A stretch of 64,000 bases of DNA from Oxyruncus cristatus (lineage: Eukaryota; Chordata; Aves; Passeriformes; Cotingidae), in contig VXAY01002914.1 of NCBI GenBank assembly GCA_013399855.1, positions 51,157 through 115,156 on the forward strand, read 5' to 3'. A model generated the notes under the pieces. The model was not told the origin of the DNA, ran no database searches, and saw only the letters and a program-made list of their open reading frames with translations. The stretch's first letter is position 1. Every line of letters begins with the position of its first letter. The position numbers and the translations under genes were made by a program. This document shows positions 36,970 to 49,515 of the stretch, one piece after another.

Positions 36970-39419
36970 GCTTGCAAAATTGAACACAAGAGGAAAACCT
37001 GTTCATGAGAGAGAGAGGCTTAGCTGAACACCAGGAATGCAGTAACAAACTCCTGTCCAGTCAGAGCACACAGTTTGGAATTTGAAAGCATGTATTTGTG
37101 CCTTCTTGTCTGCTGCCACTTTTTTTTCCTATAAATTCTTCCTTATCTGTATCACTTTTATCTTTTTTTCTATACACTTCTCTGCCTTTTTTTAAAATGT
37201 TACCTCAGATGAAAGGAGTGGGGAGCTCACTAACTAAAATGGAGCACTGCCTAGATTTTGAGAGTCAATCACCTTAATCTACATGGAGTGTGATTTGATT
37301 AGGAGGAAGCAGAAGTTGTCACAGACATGTCTGGGTGGGGTTGAAAGGTAAATTTAGCTGGAATTTGAGGCCTACTGACAGGCAATGAGATGAACTTTCC
37401 CTACAGAGGATTTATGCAGTTGGGGACCATTTCTCCTTGACCAGCAAAGAGGTGACAGGGATTCCATAAGGTCAAGGAAACTTCACAGTGGAGATTTTGT
37501 TTATCTTCTTACAAGTGTAAGAAATCATGGGATCGAGGATTATAATCTTGATGGAAGGGAAAAAAACTGCAAGTTAATGTACAAAGAGGCCCAGTGGCTC
37601 TGCCTGGAAAGCCCTTGCGCCTTTAGGAGGGCCTGTCTAGAGCTCTCTCTCTTTGAGATAGCCCACAAATCCAGAGCCATTCTGTAGCTTGCTGCATGCA
37701 TTTCTTGTGCTGAGATTTATTAGGCTGAGAAATAAATTCCTGGGACTCTTTAGCCATGGCAAAAGCAAAACATTTTTATAGTTGTGTGTTTATGTGAAAT
37801 CAGTGCCTGTGCTCCAGCTTGCTTTGGAGAAGGAAAAGTAACCCTGAATCTTTACTGTATTAAAAGTTGGTGTCTGAAGAAGCATAGTTAAATGTTTGCT
37901 TATACGTAGCCACATGTTAAGGCAAACATTTCTGTCACAATTCTGTTCAAAAATACTTTCCCTTGGTTTCTTGACTAATTACATCTGATCTGCATGCAGT
38001 TTATTTCTGTTTATTTTTGAGTAAATTCACCAGCTTCTTCCATCAAAATCCCATGTCAGTGTTTTGGGTCTAATGTTCTGTGGCTTAAGAATTATCGCCT
38101 GCATGTATATTCCAAAATTACAATTCTACTATAAAGTCATCCTGCAGGGAACTCTTGAGGCTTTCATGACCTCATTTACACAGCAATAAATTCCCAAATC
38201 TCATTCAGCCAGCACTTTCTCTGTGACTAAATATTCCACTCACCCACTATACGAGATAATTTTCTGAAATTAAAGTGGTATGGGAATAACTTTTACAATT
38301 AAATGTATAATAAACTATTAAACCTGAACAAATGAACTGTTGCTTTGGTGGAGATAGACAGTAAGCTTGTAACACCTATTGTTCCTAATTGCAGTAATGG
38401 GTGTTTCTACTGCTTGGCCCATGTGGCTGTCCCATGCAATCCTCAGTACTGCGTCTGATCTTGGAATGGCAGGTTCTTTCTTCCTGGTTTATGAATTCCA
38501 GTAAAGGCACCAAACCTTCATTTGAAAGGGGAATGTCATTGAGAACTGTTTCGAAAATAAGGAGCCTTGTATTCTTTTTTTCCTCTTTTCCCCCCTGAAT
38601 TCCGCTGTGAAGGCACAGGGTGATAGTGACTGTGTGTGTCCTTTAAAACGTGCACTGTGTGCAGGGGCGAGGCAATCTCCAAGAAGCACTGAAGGCGGAT
38701 TTTGGTTCTCTCGTGATCCCAAGTTTTCTAGTGAGTTTCCTGTTTGAAGGGGAAAGGGAGTTTGCAGTTTGCGTGGCTGCTGCTGACAGGAGCCGCTCAC
38801 TGCAGTTGCTGCCGATGCAGACACTTCAGTGACAATTGATAAATACTAAATAAAACACCCTTGAAAGTGTGATGAGTTTTTTTTCTCTTTCTAAAATACA
38901 TCAAGCCAAGTGTAATGGCTGTAGCTTTGAAAATAAACTTATCAAAACTAATGAAAGCACAGTTCAAAGATATGTGGTTGCTTTAATTGCAGAACTTGTC
39001 TTAGTTGTTTCTGTTCAGTAAATACTTTTTCTTTCAAGGCAGACCATCTATTCCCATCAAGGTCATGTTTGATACCTTCTTTCTTGGGTAACAGTACAAT
39101 TTGTCCTTGGACTCGAAGCTCTCTGAAATGTTGAGAAAGGAACAAAATACTTGGATTGGAAAATTAAACAGGTTTACTGTATTTTTGGAAGTAAAACTTT
39201 GCTTTTATCTTCACATAAACCTGGACACCTGCATATGTTTATGCAACTTCTAAAATTGAAGTATCTTTTACAAATTTAGGACTTAAATTCTGCTGTTAAA
39301 TCTGTCAATTCCATTATCATATCATGTATTTCTTTTATCTGTCAGTTGTTCTTTTAATTATTAACTTATCCTTCCCAATACTGTTCTTTCAAGTTGGTTA
39401 ATAACAAGACTGTTGAATA
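36970..39419. other. unique noncoding stretch
   Basis: Nothing recognised apart from short T runs. The 38600-38830 part is slightly GC-richer, with overlapping short frames (111 codons on the minus strand) but no known domain. Confidence 0.5.
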
Positions 39420-39468
39420 TCATACAATCATTGAATTGTTAAGGTTGGGAAAGACCTTTAAGGTCATA
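39420..39468 (-). mobile_element. CR1 LINE 3'-end scrap, antisense
   Basis: TCATACAATCATTGAATTG and GGTTGGGAAAGACCTTTAAGG match the reverse complement of a CR1 3' terminus. Only about 50 bp are present. Confidence 0.7.
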
Positions 39469-42400
39469 GTGTGAACAGTGAAAAAAGAAGCAGGAAAGGA
39501 TAATATTAGGGCAAGATACTGTCTTCTTCATGTATACATTAAATTTTGTTTCGATAATTAAGTAGGAGGATAAAATTTAGCAACTGTTCCTGTTTCCGCA
39601 AATGCTGCACTGTGCCAGCACGAGCTTTGGCACAAAATTAACCTATTTTTAGAGCCAAGTCAACATATCTAGGGGATCCTTTGCTCATCGTAGTATTTTA
39701 ACTGTAGTTTCTTATTAAAAAAAAAATGATCCACAGTCTTAGTAAAGGGCATTGTGGGAAAACGGTTTGGGCTTTGTTTAGTTTGTTTCGGCAGTGTAGG
39801 GTAGTAGCAACCTGCCATGGCTGTACAAGAGGTTAGGCAGCTAAGGAGGGAAAAAAGATACTCTAGTCTTAGGATTTGACCTGAGAAATTACATCGTAAG
39901 ACATCAATTCTTCAAGCGTCAAAAATTATGTGATGATTCCAATCTGAGTGTCTCTAAAGATCTCCAGCTGACGGACAAGTTTTGTTTCTTTCATGTAGAT
40001 AACTAAATATTAACTAAGTGTTTTTAAGAAAATTTGGCAAGTCATGTGTTCTCTTCTGCTTGAAAATAACCTTGGAATAACCATAATATTTATTAATTAA
40101 TTCTGGTTCTTTTACACTGTATTTATAATCTTGTATTCTTTAGAAAAATAATGTTGTATTTTGTAGACCCACAGAGCCCTGTTAATGCTTTTTATTAGGT
40201 GCAATCTGAAAAGGTAAAATTTTACCAAATAAACCCAGGAGAGGAGCAGGGCTGGCAGTATCTGATAAATGGTGCTGTACCTTATTAAAGGAGAGGATGA
40301 TGTCTGTCTTTTGTTCTTGACTGGTTATGTTTGGTGCCAGGTTTTTGAGAGGCTGAAACCCACATCACAGGCCTGAAAAAGTGCCTTGCTTTTTTTGTGT
40401 GAGTGAATCAAAAGGAACCCTCCCATGGAAGCAGATGTTCTCCAGTAAGGATGTCAGCATTCTGCAGTGAATATCCCCATTAATCACTGCACTGGCTGTC
40501 ATTGCTTCAAGTTTTGGAAAGGTATTTTCTGTAAATGTTACAAAAGCTGTATCATCAGCATCCAGCTTAAGATAAAATATTTTCCCTGAAATTTTTCCCT
40601 TATCATTTATGAGAGTTTTTAGCCAGATTACGGTCTTCCATTTCTTCCGCAGGCAGGGAAGATGAAAACATGGAATGCTGTGCTGAATATGAGGTTAATA
40701 CCTGGGAGGTGTTTCAGAGCTGCCTTTAACAGGGTGGTTGAGGCTGTAAGTGACCCCTGTGGAGCTCTGGGAAGAAACTTTTCCCCACATTGACCAGTGA
40801 AGAGTCACAGGGTCAGCTGTGTCTCAGCCCTTCCATTTTCCAAGTGCTGTACTCATCACATGAATTCAGGATATAAGGAATACAAACCCAGGTGGGACCT
40901 GGGTTTGCTGGTCTTCATTATAAGGAAAGGCCTTCAGAACTTGGGGATGTATATGAGTAGGTTTTCCTTTTCGACCCATTGCTAGAAGTGGAAGAAACTA
41001 ATGCCTGGATCAGATCACTGATCATTTACTGATCTTCACAAAACCATCACAGATCGGAATTTCTTTGGTCACCAATAAAGCATCTTGCTGGCCCAATGTC
41101 CTCTAGATCTTCAGCATTCATTTCCTCTTCAGATCTCTTCTTCACAAGTCCTTTGGTACGTGATATTATCCAGGGTGTGTTAGTTTTGCTGGTGGTTTGG
41201 ATTATTTTCGTGCCATCTCGAGCTCCCTGTGGTTTTTCATTCACCAGCACCCAGCAGTGAGCCGGATCTCCTGACTGTCACTTAGATGCTGTCGCTTTGG
41301 TTTTGACTGCCGTTTTATCAAGCCCCTAATAAATTTCCACGTTTAATTCTATCAAAGCATCATTGTTTTGGCAGATTGAGGCACAGCTTGAATTGTCGTT
41401 AGTGTAGCTGAACAAAGAAGCTGATCCTTCACTACAGCACTTCCCTCTGTTGCCCATAGTTTAATCACGATCTGCACACAGCTGTGACACTTGTTTCGGT
41501 TTACAGAGATTGTGGCACGCAATGGCTTGCTGTGCATCTCTCTCCTTATACTGGCTTTTTTTTTTTTAGTGAGGGTTTAGGTTTCCCTTTTCCTGAGGTT
41601 TTTTTTTTTTTTTTCTTAGCCTTTGAACTCATCTAAGATAATATTTTACATTGTTATGTGTCTAGGAATGGCTTCGTTCATTAAAAAAAAAAAAAAATAA
41701 TAAATCAGGCATTAGGTAATTTTGAAGTCTTTCCTTCCAACGTTTTGCCCTGGGCGGTTTAGCCAACCTCAGGAGAGTACAGGATGCTTGAAAACAGGGA
41801 AACACAGTATTCTCTTTATCCTTACTGCTAACTCCCTGCTCACAGTGAAGTCATTCCCTTACTTCTTGACTAACTCCAGGAGTTTAAATGGCTGTCTGAG
41901 AATGGTGTAGGCTAGTCTCTCTGTCTTTGCTGGGAAAGAACTGTTAAAAAACCCACCAACATCCCGACAACAAACACCACTTTTTTTCTTGTTTTCTTTA
42001 CAATTTATTTTGAAACACTGTTACTTAAACCCATTCAATTCTAGTGATGCACACATCAGTGGAAATAATATGAATTGGTTTAAAAATTTAAAACCATCTA
42101 ATGGAAAGCAGTAATATTGTGAGCCAGTCATTTATAACAAGAGACCATTTTGCTCTGCTTTCACTCTCTCTGGTATTTCTGAAGTTGTCTGGTGCTGTCA
42201 ATGTAAGGGAACAATAGAGAAAGAAAACTCTTGGATTACTTGTGGATATGAGTATGTATTTCAAGTGACTTCAGGGGTCTTGAAACAAAATCACTGTCGT
42301 GAATGAAAAACCTCTTTTGTCATTGCCGCTGTAGGGCTCCTGGTCAAGCTGACTACAGGATGATATGAAATGCCAGCTGGGTTGGAAGTAGGATTTAGCA

Positions 42401-45400
42401 TGACTGAAGAGGCATTGTCAGAAACTCTTTTAGCTGTAGGATATGCTCAAAGGGAGCAACAGACAAGAGAAGACTGTATTTTGTTTTTCTGTTGTGTATA
42501 TTTGGAGATAATGGCATGGTGTTGATGGTGAGTGTTGACATAAAGCAATACAGAAACTGCACATTTCCCTCTAAAAAGGTGGCCTTAGAGATGTGCTGTC
42601 TCAGAGCTTAACATGAAACTGTTCATCCAGCTGCCTTGCATAGGGGCGTTTTCTGATGTATTCTTTAGAGAAGAATGGTTTACAGGAAATGCCATTAGCT
42701 GGCAGTTGAAACCCATAAAGTTGTTGTTATTTTGCTTTCATTGCTTTGTATGGTCACATTTTAGAGTTAGTTCCTTAAGAAACTGGAGTTCTAGAAGGCT
42801 GAGGAAAGTCAGTATGAATCCTATCACGTGAGCTCCTTTCAAAAACTATGTTTTATCACATTATCAGCAAAAGGGCCGGGTCACTGTGCTCTGCTTTTCT
42901 TGCCCGTTGGGCAGCCTGTGTGTGCACAGGTTTTTATGGCTCTAACACTTATCCAGAATAATGGTGGTTGTAAATAACAGAACTCCAGCACGTTGGTTAA
43001 ATCTCCCTGTGATTTTCTATAACAAACATAACAAGAAAAAAAATTATGATTATGAGAGCCTTTAACTTCATTGCACAGAAGTAGCCTAGTGCCCTAAACT
43101 TAACCAAGAGAGGAGTTATGGTTGGTTGTATATGACTTAAAAAATAAGTCTCCACTCCCTGATTAGGCGAGTGTATTTCCCTGATGTTACATTTGCATAC
43201 TTTGTTTTCTTATTACATTCTCTGAGAGTTTTGTTGACTAGGTAATGAACCAAAGTGAATTCTCTTGTATTGTGTGCAGAATGTTTACCAAGTGATGTAC
43301 CCGGTAGTTTAATTCTGATTGAAGCCCTGAGTGTGTCAAACATATCAGTCACATGTTATTGCAGTTCATTACTTTTTCAACACCATCACATCTGACATAT
43401 GCTGAAATTTAAATATATCCTTTGTGAAGGCAAGTGCAAGTACTGAGGGTCAAATTGCAATTACTCCACTCTTCTCTCCCCTTAAAATCATCTCCATAAT
43501 ATTATTTCCTGCCATACTCTTCTATACAAAACTTTTTGTTCCATCTACTATAGAAATATGATTAAGAAATCCTTGTCTATGTCTGTACAGTCTCTGTGCC
43601 AGACAGAAAGTTACAGAATAATAGTATGAACAAAGAATGCAGTACTGCCTCAGGCTCTTTATATGCCTAGTTCTCTGTTTTTAATTTTCACCTTCCACTA
43701 TATTTCATTCAGAAGTTTTGATGCTTTGGAATGAATGCATGGGGGGGATAGTGCTGAAATTTAAAATATAATTAAAAATACTTCTGCAACAAAAATATTA
43801 ATAATTTTTCCCTCTTTAAGAATTCCACAAGAGAAGTGATAATTATTTACATTCATATGCTTTAGTTTCCTGGATGCTAATACCCAAACAAAGATCAATA
43901 TATGTTATATTTCTGAATACAGCCTATTCATTTGTTATTTTAACATCTCAGGCTAGCAATTTCTCTGTTATCTTTGTTAATTTTCTTGTAATTAGAGAAA
44001 GTCTTGGAACAATGTGCTTTTCAATCCCCCGGAGGGTTTTTTGCCATGTTAAAATAGTTTCCAAATAATGATCTGAAGCAAATTAAGGATTAGTTCTATC
44101 AGTAAAATTTAACAAATGAGAAGGGTGTGGAACACTAGAAATTGAAAAGTTAAATCAGTATTGCTGCTGGACACAAGAAGCTACTCTCAACACACACACA
44201 CACTGCCTTCTTAATGTGACTATGTCTGAAAAATATTCTTTCTCCAAAGAAAGGGTTTTTTTATTTCCATTGGTATTTCATAATGGTGTCACGTGAAAAA
44301 GGGGCAGAAAAGATGAATTTCCTGTCCCATCTGTATTAATCTATTTTTTTTTGTGTATCAGTATCCCCTAGGAGATCAAAGCCTATTAATGTCCAAAACG
44401 GTCTGTTAGTGTCTCATCTAATTAGACATTCACTTCACAGATTCACTGAGAGGGAGAGGACAGAAGGACAGGACTTTTGATACCTTTTAGATGAAGACTA
44501 CACCGAATAGCAGTAGAAAAACCCCTCAGCAGGTTTCTCTTATGATTTATTTCGCCGTCGACAAAACTGTCAGCACATCAAAACGGACTCACTCTTAACA
44601 GTTCATGAAATAGCACCATTATTAATGCACATTTGTGACAGTTTATGGGGTGCATTGTGTTTGGAAAAGGACCTAACTGCAAAAATTAGACTGAAACTAT
44701 ATAAAAATAATGCAAAACAGGCACACACGCCACGCAAAAGCAACTTGCGAAGAAGTAACACAACTTACAAATAATAAGTAGAGCAAAAACTTAAGCACCC
44801 ACCCTAAAGCAACAGAACTAACAAAGAAGGAGTAAAGATTTTAAAGTACTATGGAAAAAAAGTAAAAGTAGTGTGTGGGTATAAAGCAGTCACTCACCCC
44901 AAGGCGTCCCGAGAAGGCGGAGGGAGAAGAGGCAGCCTGTGTGTTCCTTCTGCAGCCTTGATGGAACTTTCTCCCCGGTTTTTGCTTATGTCCAATCCCT
45001 TTATAACTTTTTCTTTTGGCTGTTTGAGTGGCTATAGTCAATAAACTAATTTTTGGGGTTAGAGACAGATGAAATACGCCCAAGGGTCCATTTCCCAGCA
45101 GCCAGGATGCTCAGGAAAAAAGGCCAGTGTTATCTGCATATCACTCCTTCTTCCTCTTAATCTTTTTATCAGTTTCTGGGCATGTCTCCCTAGGTGCAGG
45201 GTTTTTCCAGGAAACCATCAGGACGCTTTTTCTTCTTTTGTGTGGCCTTATCTACCACCTTAAAAATGGCAATTCGGTTTTCAAAACCAAATACTTGCTA
45301 AAAATGCTTGAGATAATGGACAGTGGTTGCAGTTGGGTTGTTTTTGTTTTTTTTTTTGTTGGTATGTTTTGTGGAGATTTGTTCCCCCATTACATGCAAA

Positions 45401-45659
45401 TCCCTCCAGGGAAGGAGCAAGGTCTTGGCCTTCCTTGGTGATCTACTGATACTGCTCAGAGGAAAGAGGTGGCAGGCAAGGGAACCACAGCTCCGTGCTG
45501 GGAACCTGCAGCTTAGGTGGGACCCATTGAGTCTGGCCCCACCAGTATGAGGAAGGAATTGCTGGGACCAAAGAGGAGTGGGCTGACCTTGGCCCATCTC
45601 CCATTTAGCTGGAAACAGGGGCCTGTCTCGAGGGTGCAATAAGCAGATCAAGTGCAGAC
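39469..45659. other. long repeat-poor, AT-rich, gene-free stretch
   Basis: No LTR, CR1 or exon is recognised. Homopolymer-rich DNA lies at 41556-41619 (T) and 41681-41702 (A), with a (CA)n run at 44191-44203. The 44340-44700 part reads like a conserved noncoding block (TAAT words, few CpG, even composition), but this cannot be tested here. Confidence 0.5.
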
Positions 45660-46205
45660 CTTTTGTTTTACTCGTTGTCTGGCGTGGCCTCGCCTGGAAC
45701 ATCGTGGCAGTTTTGTTCACCACAGTATAATGAAGACATGAAGCCATTAAAAAGTGTCCAAAGGAGGCAAGGAAGATGGGGAAGGGCCTTGATTTGAAGC
45801 CGTGTGAGGACACTGAGGGCACTTGGGGTGTTCAACTGGAGCAGAGGAGACTGAGGGGAGACCTCAGTGCAGTTCCAACTGCCTGGGCAGGGGCAGAGGA
45901 GGGGCAGGACTGAGCTCTGCTCTGGGGGGACCAGGGACAGGACCCAGGGAAGGGTTGGAGCTGTGCCAGGGCAGGGTCAGGTTGGATCTCAGGACAAGGT
46001 TCTTCCCCCAGAGGCTGGTTGGCACTGACCAGGCTCCCCAGGGCAGTGGGCACAGCCCCAAGGCTGCCAGAGCTCCAGGAGGGTTTGGATGATCCTCTGG
46101 GGCACAGGGGGGGACTCTTGGGGATGGGCCTATGCTGGACTGAGGTTTGGACTGGATGATCCCTGTGGGTCCCTTCCAAATCAGCATATTCTGTGACTCT
46201 GTGAG
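45660..46205 (+). mobile_element. CR1 LINE, 5'-truncated, sense, second subfamily
   Basis: CAGTATAATGAAGACATGAAG, TTCAACTGGAGCAGAGGAG, AGGTTCTTCCCCCAGAGG, CCCTGTGGGTCCCTTCC and a final CATATTCTGTGACTCTGTGA follow the order of a CR1 3' end. The wording differs from the copies at 14669 and 60621 (CTGTGGGTCCC instead of TTTAAGGTCCC), so it belongs to another subfamily. ORF2 remnants are frameshifted. A 174-codon minus frame (45298-45822) runs across it and is not a gene. Confidence 0.9.
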
Positions 46206-49200
46206 TTTCTTCACTTAAAGATCAGATAGAACAACTGTTGTTCTAGTGAAGTTTGGCATTTCCTGTGTTTAATGATTTTCCAATCTTCTTTCAGAAGCTC
46301 GTGTATGGAAATACTTGGGCAGCTCCATCTCAGATCCATGGCAAATTTGGGATGCTCTCACAGTCAGCTGCATGTGCTTGTTTGTAAACAAACTCTTCAC
46401 CTTTTGGGACCCAGAATTTCTTCTCTTTGAATCTTACTGGTATCAGTGTAAGGCAATCCTAAATTTGGGGTTGTCAAAGGTTTGTCTGCCAGGTTGTTTA
46501 GTACTTCACTTTCCCAAATGGCTCTCTGAGAAATCTCTGGTTGTGTCTGATTTGCGGGGGAAAGACTTTTGAGGGGAAAAAAATGGAAAAAACTTGTTCA
46601 GAGCCACCTTTCCAGTGCTCTCTGAAACAGTTCATGCTGGCTGACCTGAGGTTTATATGCCCCAACCCCGCACTTCACTTTTCTTCACAGAAATGAGGGA
46701 ATTGCTCATGCCTCTGTGCTTGCATTTTGTGGTGTCACGTGAGTGGATCTGAGAGATAACTTGGAAGCACAACTACTGTGCTCAAAGCAGTGGAATCATT
46801 CAGTTGCACAGGGAATGTTAAGTAGCAACTGTAGGTACTGCCAGCAATCAGGGGGAGGCAGAGCAGGAACAAGATTTCTCAGTGCTGCAGTTGGATCGAC
46901 AGACTGAAGCTGATTTACGTGCCTGTTCTAACTGCGGCTCATCCATGATTTTGCTGTGCTTGGGTCATGTTTCCTTCCTCAGCAGACCAAATTGTTAAAT
47001 GTTTTATTACCAGTTTCATCCCTTTCAGTTGCATCAGTCACTCTGAGAACTTGCTGATGACAGCTATTGATCAGAAATCTGAAGTGTTCTCTCATTCTTC
47101 CTCTGACACAGCAACACTGAACTTATAATAATAAAGAATGTTCTCCATTGTATAAAGTGATATCCTGACTTAAAGTGGCAATGCCCTTCCCCGAGCCATA
47201 GAAACAAGATGTTCCCCCCACCACCACCTCGTTTCTCATTCTCGAAGTTATCTTAAAATCTTGCATCTGTTCATCAGTTATTTGTTTGGCACTGGTGCTA
47301 CTATCCCTTCAGTGACTTATTTTTTTTCAGTCTTAGACGAGCCCTTGTAAAGATAATGCTGCACACAGCTTCCCTAAAAAGGTGTGCGGGCCACTGTGAA
47401 AGGATTTTGCAGAATAATGCTATAAATCCCTTGAGCGGGTGCTATTGATTTCTGAAGAGGTCTTGCTGGAAAAGGAATGTGCTGCTCAGGTCTCCAGAGG
47501 TGTTACTAAAAAGACAATAGCACTGAAGAAGCAACGGCAGGAGAAAATCAATTCCATGACTATTTTTTGTTTGTTTGTTCTCGACTAGATTATACGGGGG
47601 AGGGTAGGTGGATTGAGCTATATTATTCCAGCTGGGCTGAAAGTTTCTTTCTTTTTACATTGACAGGTATCTGATGTGCCTGAAACACGTGTGAGCTGAA
47701 GTCTCTTGCTGGGTATATGTGGCAAACAGACCGGGCTTTTCAGGCTCTTTCTTTACTCGGAGTACGTGAGCAGTGGCTCCGTACGCACACATCAGCTTTA
47801 CAAAAGGAGTCATCCAGTCATGGTGCAAGAGTTACTTCAAAGAAGAAGGTGTTTGTTTCATGCTGCCACCATCTCTCTGGTTTAAGACCAGGCCTTATGT
47901 TCTTCAACTAATTTTTGCTCTCAGGTGGTGATAATTTTTTTTTTTTTTTTTTTTTTTGCTGAAAGAATAGCAAAGGAATTGTATTTGTAGAAAGTAACTG
48001 TACTATTCAGAGTTATCCTTTCATTATACCTGCAAGAGATATATAGCGCTCATATTCACACTAGTATGTTGTCAAATGACGGGAGGAGAGGAAAAAGAAG
48101 AAATTGCTGGAAGAGAAAATGAAGGAGGGACCAAGGAAAATTAAACTCAAAATCCCCCTTTATTTTAGAAAGATCTCTGATGTGCTGGAGACTTGAACTG
48201 AAATCTCCATTCTGTTGCTCTGAGGAGTAGGCAGTCCTCATTCCTCCATGCCAGAAGCAGTAAAGGTAGAAGGCTGATTTTTAAATTAAATTTTTAAATT
48301 TTAAATGATGCTAAAATTACCTGCTCTTTTCATTCACCTTTTTCCCAGTCATTCCCCATGTCAGTAGTTTTGGTACCCTTCATCTTTGGGAAGGCATCAT
48401 TATCCTCAAGGACTGTATTTACCAAAGAGTTGTGTTTTCACACAGTTGTGTTTTGATTCCTTTATATTTTTTTCTTTATATAAAGTATTTCAGCTTGTCT
48501 TTATAGGAGCAGATTTTTCAGTGCATTTTAATTTGTCCTGTTTGGAACTAGCAAGCAAAAAGCACCTGAAATACTTCTAAGTATCTACATGACTTTAGAG
48601 CATATTTTCAAAGAAAGGGGCTTTTAAAATCTTGAGAAACTCTTCTCTCTACTCAAACGGAACTGGTGATATTTCTAGTCTGGTCCTTAGGCAGGCTTGA
48701 CTAGGACAGCAATATTCCCATTCACACTGAGAATCCAGTTTAAAATGTTGGCACTTCCCTGGTGATTTTGTCCATCTCTCATCCCTGTCTGTAGTAATGT
48801 AAGAGGAGGGAACATTTTTTTCTTGTACAAAAATGAATACAGAAAGGCTTTTTGTTTTATTAACAGCTGTCGTATAACTGTTTTCTTGATAATGTCAGCG
48901 TGGTCTCACCACATTCCTACCAGATTTTTTCCCCAAAGATATTTTCTTTCCTTTTCTCTCCTCTGAATTTAAGCACTCTTACTTTAATGCTATCAATGTA
49001 CAGACTTTGTTTTGTCCCCTTTCTTCTCCCAACTTCACACATGTACATTTTACAAAAGTATTTGGAGTGGAAAATGGTTTTTCAACTTGACTCAAACCTA
49101 CTCTTGAAGGAAGCAGGACTAGTTTCAGGTAACTACTGGGAAGAGGGAATGAAGGAATCAATATATTCTTTCTCTGTATTTTTGTGCCCAAGTCTATTTA
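46206..49200. other. unique noncoding stretch
   Basis: No recognised elements other than a pure T23 run at 47935-47957. No retrocopy body is evident on either side of that run. Confidence 0.5.
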
Positions 49201-49515
49201 GAATTGTAGAACTGAAGGATAATTTGGTTTGGAAGAGACTTCTGGGGACCCCAGTCCACTGCCTTGCTCAAAGCAGCCCAGATAAATCAGGTTCCTCGGG
49301 ACCTTCTCCATGTGAGATTTGAATATCTCCGAGGATGGAAGTTCCCCAACTGCTCTGAACTGCTACTCCTATGTTTGACCACCCTCAGGTGAAAAAAGGT
49401 CATTCCCTCTTTCTACCTTGTGCCTGTTGATCCCTGTCCTTTAGCTGCGCACCTGTGAGATGGTTCTGACTCCGTCTTCTCTACCCTCTTCCATAAGGCA
49501 GCTTTTTTAAATAGG
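49201..49515 (-). mobile_element. CR1 LINE, antisense, older subfamily
   Basis: GAATTGTAGAACTGAAGG, TTGGAAGAGACTTCTGG, TTGCTCAAAGCAGCCCAG, GAATATCTCCGAGGATGG and TTTGACCACCCTCAGGTG follow the antisense order of a CR1 3' region. Divergence is higher than at 22655. It ends near AATAGGCAGACAC. Confidence 0.8.

Noticed and set aside
36409..37008. 199-codon open frame with Pro/Gly-rich translation
   Set aside because: Created by the GC-rich body of the truncated LTR at 36355-36969.
45298..45822. 174-codon minus-strand open frame
   Set aside because: Runs from unique DNA into antisense CR1 with no domain; no splice or start evidence.
47935..47957. T23 run as the tail of a minus-strand retrocopy
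   Set aside because: No poly(A) signal or GC-richer body follows on the minus strand; better read as a homopolymer.
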